Shown here in pieces: positions 13,701 to 15,163 of a stretch of DNA of 15,163 nt. How positions within the stretch are numbered: position 1 is the stretch's first letter; each line of letters starts with the position of its first letter. The notes under the pieces are model-generated. The model was not told the DNA's origin, did no database searches, and saw only the letters and a program-made list of their open reading frames with translations. Made by a program: the position numbers and the translations under genes. The stretch spans positions 1 to 15,163 of the forward strand of contig UQVK01000097.1 of NCBI GenBank assembly GCA_900544445.1, given 5' to 3'. The DNA comes from an uncultured Lachnospiraceae bacterium (GTDB taxonomy: Bacteria; Bacillota; Clostridia; Lachnospirales; Lachnospiraceae).

Positions 13701-14225
13701 TCAATTTCCTTCATACTGGATCGCGGACTCCAGACGGTATCCGGCAATCTTCTCTCTTCCCTTCAGGCCCATCAGCTCCATGAGCACCACCACGCCGACC
13801 ACCTGGCCTCCCAGCGACTCCACCAGACGAATCATCGCTTCGGTCGTTCCTCCGGTTGCGATCAGATCGTCCACGATCAGCACCTTCTGCCCCGGCTGAA
13901 TGGCATCCTTATGGATCTCAATCACCGCCGTGCCGTACTCCAGTTCATATTCCATGGAAACCGTTTCACAGGGCAGTTTTCCCTTCTTACGGATCAGCAC
14001 AAAGGGCTTATGATTATTGTATGCGATAGGGGTTCCAAAGATAAAGCCCCTGGATTCCGGTCCCACCACCACGTCATATTCCAGATCCTTTACCAGCTCC
14101 TGCATCGTGTCGATCGCCAGGTGCAGTCCGTCCGCATCCTGAAGCACGCTCGTCACATCACGGAACATCACTCCTTTTTCCGGGAAATCCGGAATACATC
14201 TTACGTACTCTTCCAGCTTCTTCAT
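13701..14225 (-). CDS. apt: Adenine phosphoribosyltransferase
   Basis: A 174-residue enzyme that converts adenine and PRPP to AMP (purine salvage). It begins MKKLEEYVRCIPDFPEKGV and has the FRDVT loop, the GPESRGFIFGTP segment, and the PRPP-binding motif VLIVDDLIATGGTT (about 115-128). I chose ATG 14225 because GGAGG lies 5 nt before it; an upstream in-frame ATG at 14237 precedes that site. It is the first gene of the cluster behind a strong promoter. The apt-rel pairing is common in Firmicutes and links purine nucleotide salvage with (p)ppGpp metabolism. Confidence 0.97.
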   Translation of the reverse strand: MKKLEEYVRCIPDFPEKGVMFRDVTSVLQDADGLHLAIDTMQELVKDLEYDVVVGPESRGFIFGTPIAYNNHKPFVLIRKKGKLPCETVSMEYELEYGTAVIEIHKDAIQPGQKVLIVDDLIATGGTTEAMIRLVESLGGQVVGVVVLMELMGLKGREKIAGYRLESAIQYEGN

Positions 14226-14323
14226 CCTTACCTCCATGTCTGGAAGCCCTGCCCCTTCAGGCTGGCTCCAGCGCTCTCTTTTGCACGTTTTTGTGGCTAT
14301 TTTTCCCTAAAAAACTATTATTT

Positions 14324-14352
14324 ATTATATTATCTATCCCAGCATAAGTCAA
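14324..14352 (-). promoter_or_regulatory. Strong promoter of the apt-rel operon
   Basis: On the minus strand TTGACT (14352-14347) is followed after 17 nt by a perfect TATAAT (14329-14324). It begins just after the ydcF-like stop codon. Transcription would start around 14317, giving an apt leader of about 90 nt. An A/T-rich stretch flanks it. Confidence 0.85.
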
Positions 14353-14358
14353 CGAATT

Positions 14359-15108
14359 CTACCACAGCTTCATATTCCCGAACATCCAGTCCTTCATAAT
14401 TCCGAAAAATTCCCGGAGCATGTTGTTCGCCTGAAAGACGATATCGCTTGGAGCGGCGATTCCGCAAACCTGTCCGTATTCCTGTCCGGCAGCCAGACGT
14501 TCGGCACGGTAGACGTGAAAATTATTGGTCACAATGCCAACCGATGCGCCTTCTTCAAGGAACGCCTTTGAGAACCGGAGATTTTCAACCGTATTTCTCG
14601 AACGGTCTTCCAGACGGATCCGTTCCGGATCAATTCCCCGACCGGCCAGATACTCATACATGCCCTGTGCCTCGCTGACAGGCTCATTGCTCCCTTTGCC
14701 TCCGGAAACAATCACAATCGTATCCGGATTTTCCACAAGGTAATCGTACGCCGTATCCAGCCGCAGCTGCAGCGCCCTGCTCGGTCCGTTTTCCCTCATC
14801 TGTGCGCCAAGTACCACCAGATAATCCAGACCGGGCTCTCCCTTCGCCCAAAAGCGGCTCACACTCAGCCCTTCTATCAGAAGAAAAAACAGAAGTCCCG
14901 CCCAAAACAGCACGAGCGCAGCCCCCTTTACCGGAACAGGAAGCCGCCCCCACAATCCGGAAGCAAAAATCCCCGAAATACCGAAGCAGCCGATTCCGAG
15001 AACGCCCCAAATCAAAAAGAACCAGGAGCCGAACACCCCTGACAGAAAGATACCGCCGCAGTAAAGGCAGCATAAAATGCCAAGAACAAGAAAAATAATC
15101 GCTGTCAT
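14359..15108 (-). CDS. YdcF/SanA-like DUF218 membrane protein
   Basis: The 249-residue protein has three N-terminal membrane helices (about residues 3-22, 28-50 and 62-80) and then a DUF218 domain. The domain shows VVLGAQ (98-103), SGGKGSNEPVSEAQGM (135-150), LEDRSRNTVEN (166-176) and NNFHVYRA (195-202), the usual charged and histidine positions of the family. DUF218 proteins are linked to envelope integrity and vancomycin sensitivity (SanA) in Enterobacteria; the molecular function is unknown. The ATG at 15108 is preceded by GGAAGG. The apt promoter begins immediately after its stop, so it is probably a separate unit or reads into the operon. Confidence 0.9.
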   Translation of the reverse strand: MTAIIFLVLGILCCLYCGGIFLSGVFGSWFFLIWGVLGIGCFGISGIFASGLWGRLPVPVKGAALVLFWAGLLFFLLIEGLSVSRFWAKGEPGLDYLVVLGAQMRENGPSRALQLRLDTAYDYLVENPDTIVIVSGGKGSNEPVSEAQGMYEYLAGRGIDPERIRLEDRSRNTVENLRFSKAFLEEGASVGIVTNNFHVYRAERLAAGQEYGQVCGIAAPSDIVFQANNMLREFFGIMKDWMFGNMKLW

Positions 15109-15123
15109 AAAACCTTCCTTTCC

Positions 15124-15147
15124 TGACAGGGGCTCCGATTCCTGTCA
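15124..15147. repeat. Small hairpin just upstream of the ydcF-like gene
   Basis: TGACAGG (15124-15130) and CCTGTCA (15141-15147) form a 7-bp stem with a 10-nt loop, 15 nt before the start codon. It would lie in the leader RNA or be an operator. No T-run follows on either strand. Confidence 0.4.
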
Positions 15148-15163
15148 TATAAAAAGAGCACAG

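Noticed and set aside
13059..14399. 446-codon plus-strand frame over rel and apt
   Set aside because: It spans two conserved genes and their gap on the other strand, is rich in His and Leu as expected of an antisense shadow, and has no ribosome site.

Overview
The window looks like chromosome of a GC-rich gut Firmicute of class Clostridia, most likely family Lachnospiraceae. This rests on the gene order apt - rel - MBL hydrolase - hemZ - hisS - aspS, strong GGAGG ribosome sites, TTGACA/TATAAT promoters, a T-box riboswitch and an Rpn-type nuclease relic. The species cannot be named from the sequence alone.

Left edge (1-555): the first 18 codons of a probable serine O-acetyltransferase gene (cysE, minus strand). 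Its long leader holds a T-box riboswitch whose specifier (UGC) and antiterminator bulge (UGGA) both point to tRNA-Cys, followed by a row of palindromes before the start codon. A TTGACA-17-TATTCT promoter precedes the T-box.

521-2645: a LysR-family regulator on the minus strand, split by an insertion of about 1.2 kb. Removing one copy of an 8-bp direct repeat (CCGCACCA at 755-762 and 1950-1957) plus everything between rejoins the two halves in frame into a normal 309-residue regulator. The insert carries a DUF5104-like secreted or membrane-anchored protein gene, terminators facing both ways, short imperfect inverted repeats near its ends, and an exact match to the nick-site dyad of MOBV-family (pMV158-type) origins of transfer. 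It has no visible transposase, integrase or relaxase. This is the most interesting part of the window: it looks like a very small insertion that could be mobilised in trans.

2658-4455: a palindrome-rich intergenic region, a good promoter with a dyad near its -35 box, and a group II PLP-dependent (aromatic) amino-acid decarboxylase divergent from the broken regulator. The broken LysR gene was presumably its regulator.

4456-5602: an N-terminally truncated Rpn-family nuclease relic and the terminator of the aspS transcription unit.

5603-14352: a conserved housekeeping cluster, all on the minus strand, read from right to left: apt (purine salvage, strong promoter), rel (bifunctional (p)ppGpp synthetase/hydrolase), an MBL-fold hydrolase, hemZ (radical SAM), then hisS and aspS, which probably also have their own promoter. 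The right edge holds a DUF218/YdcF-like membrane protein upstream of apt.
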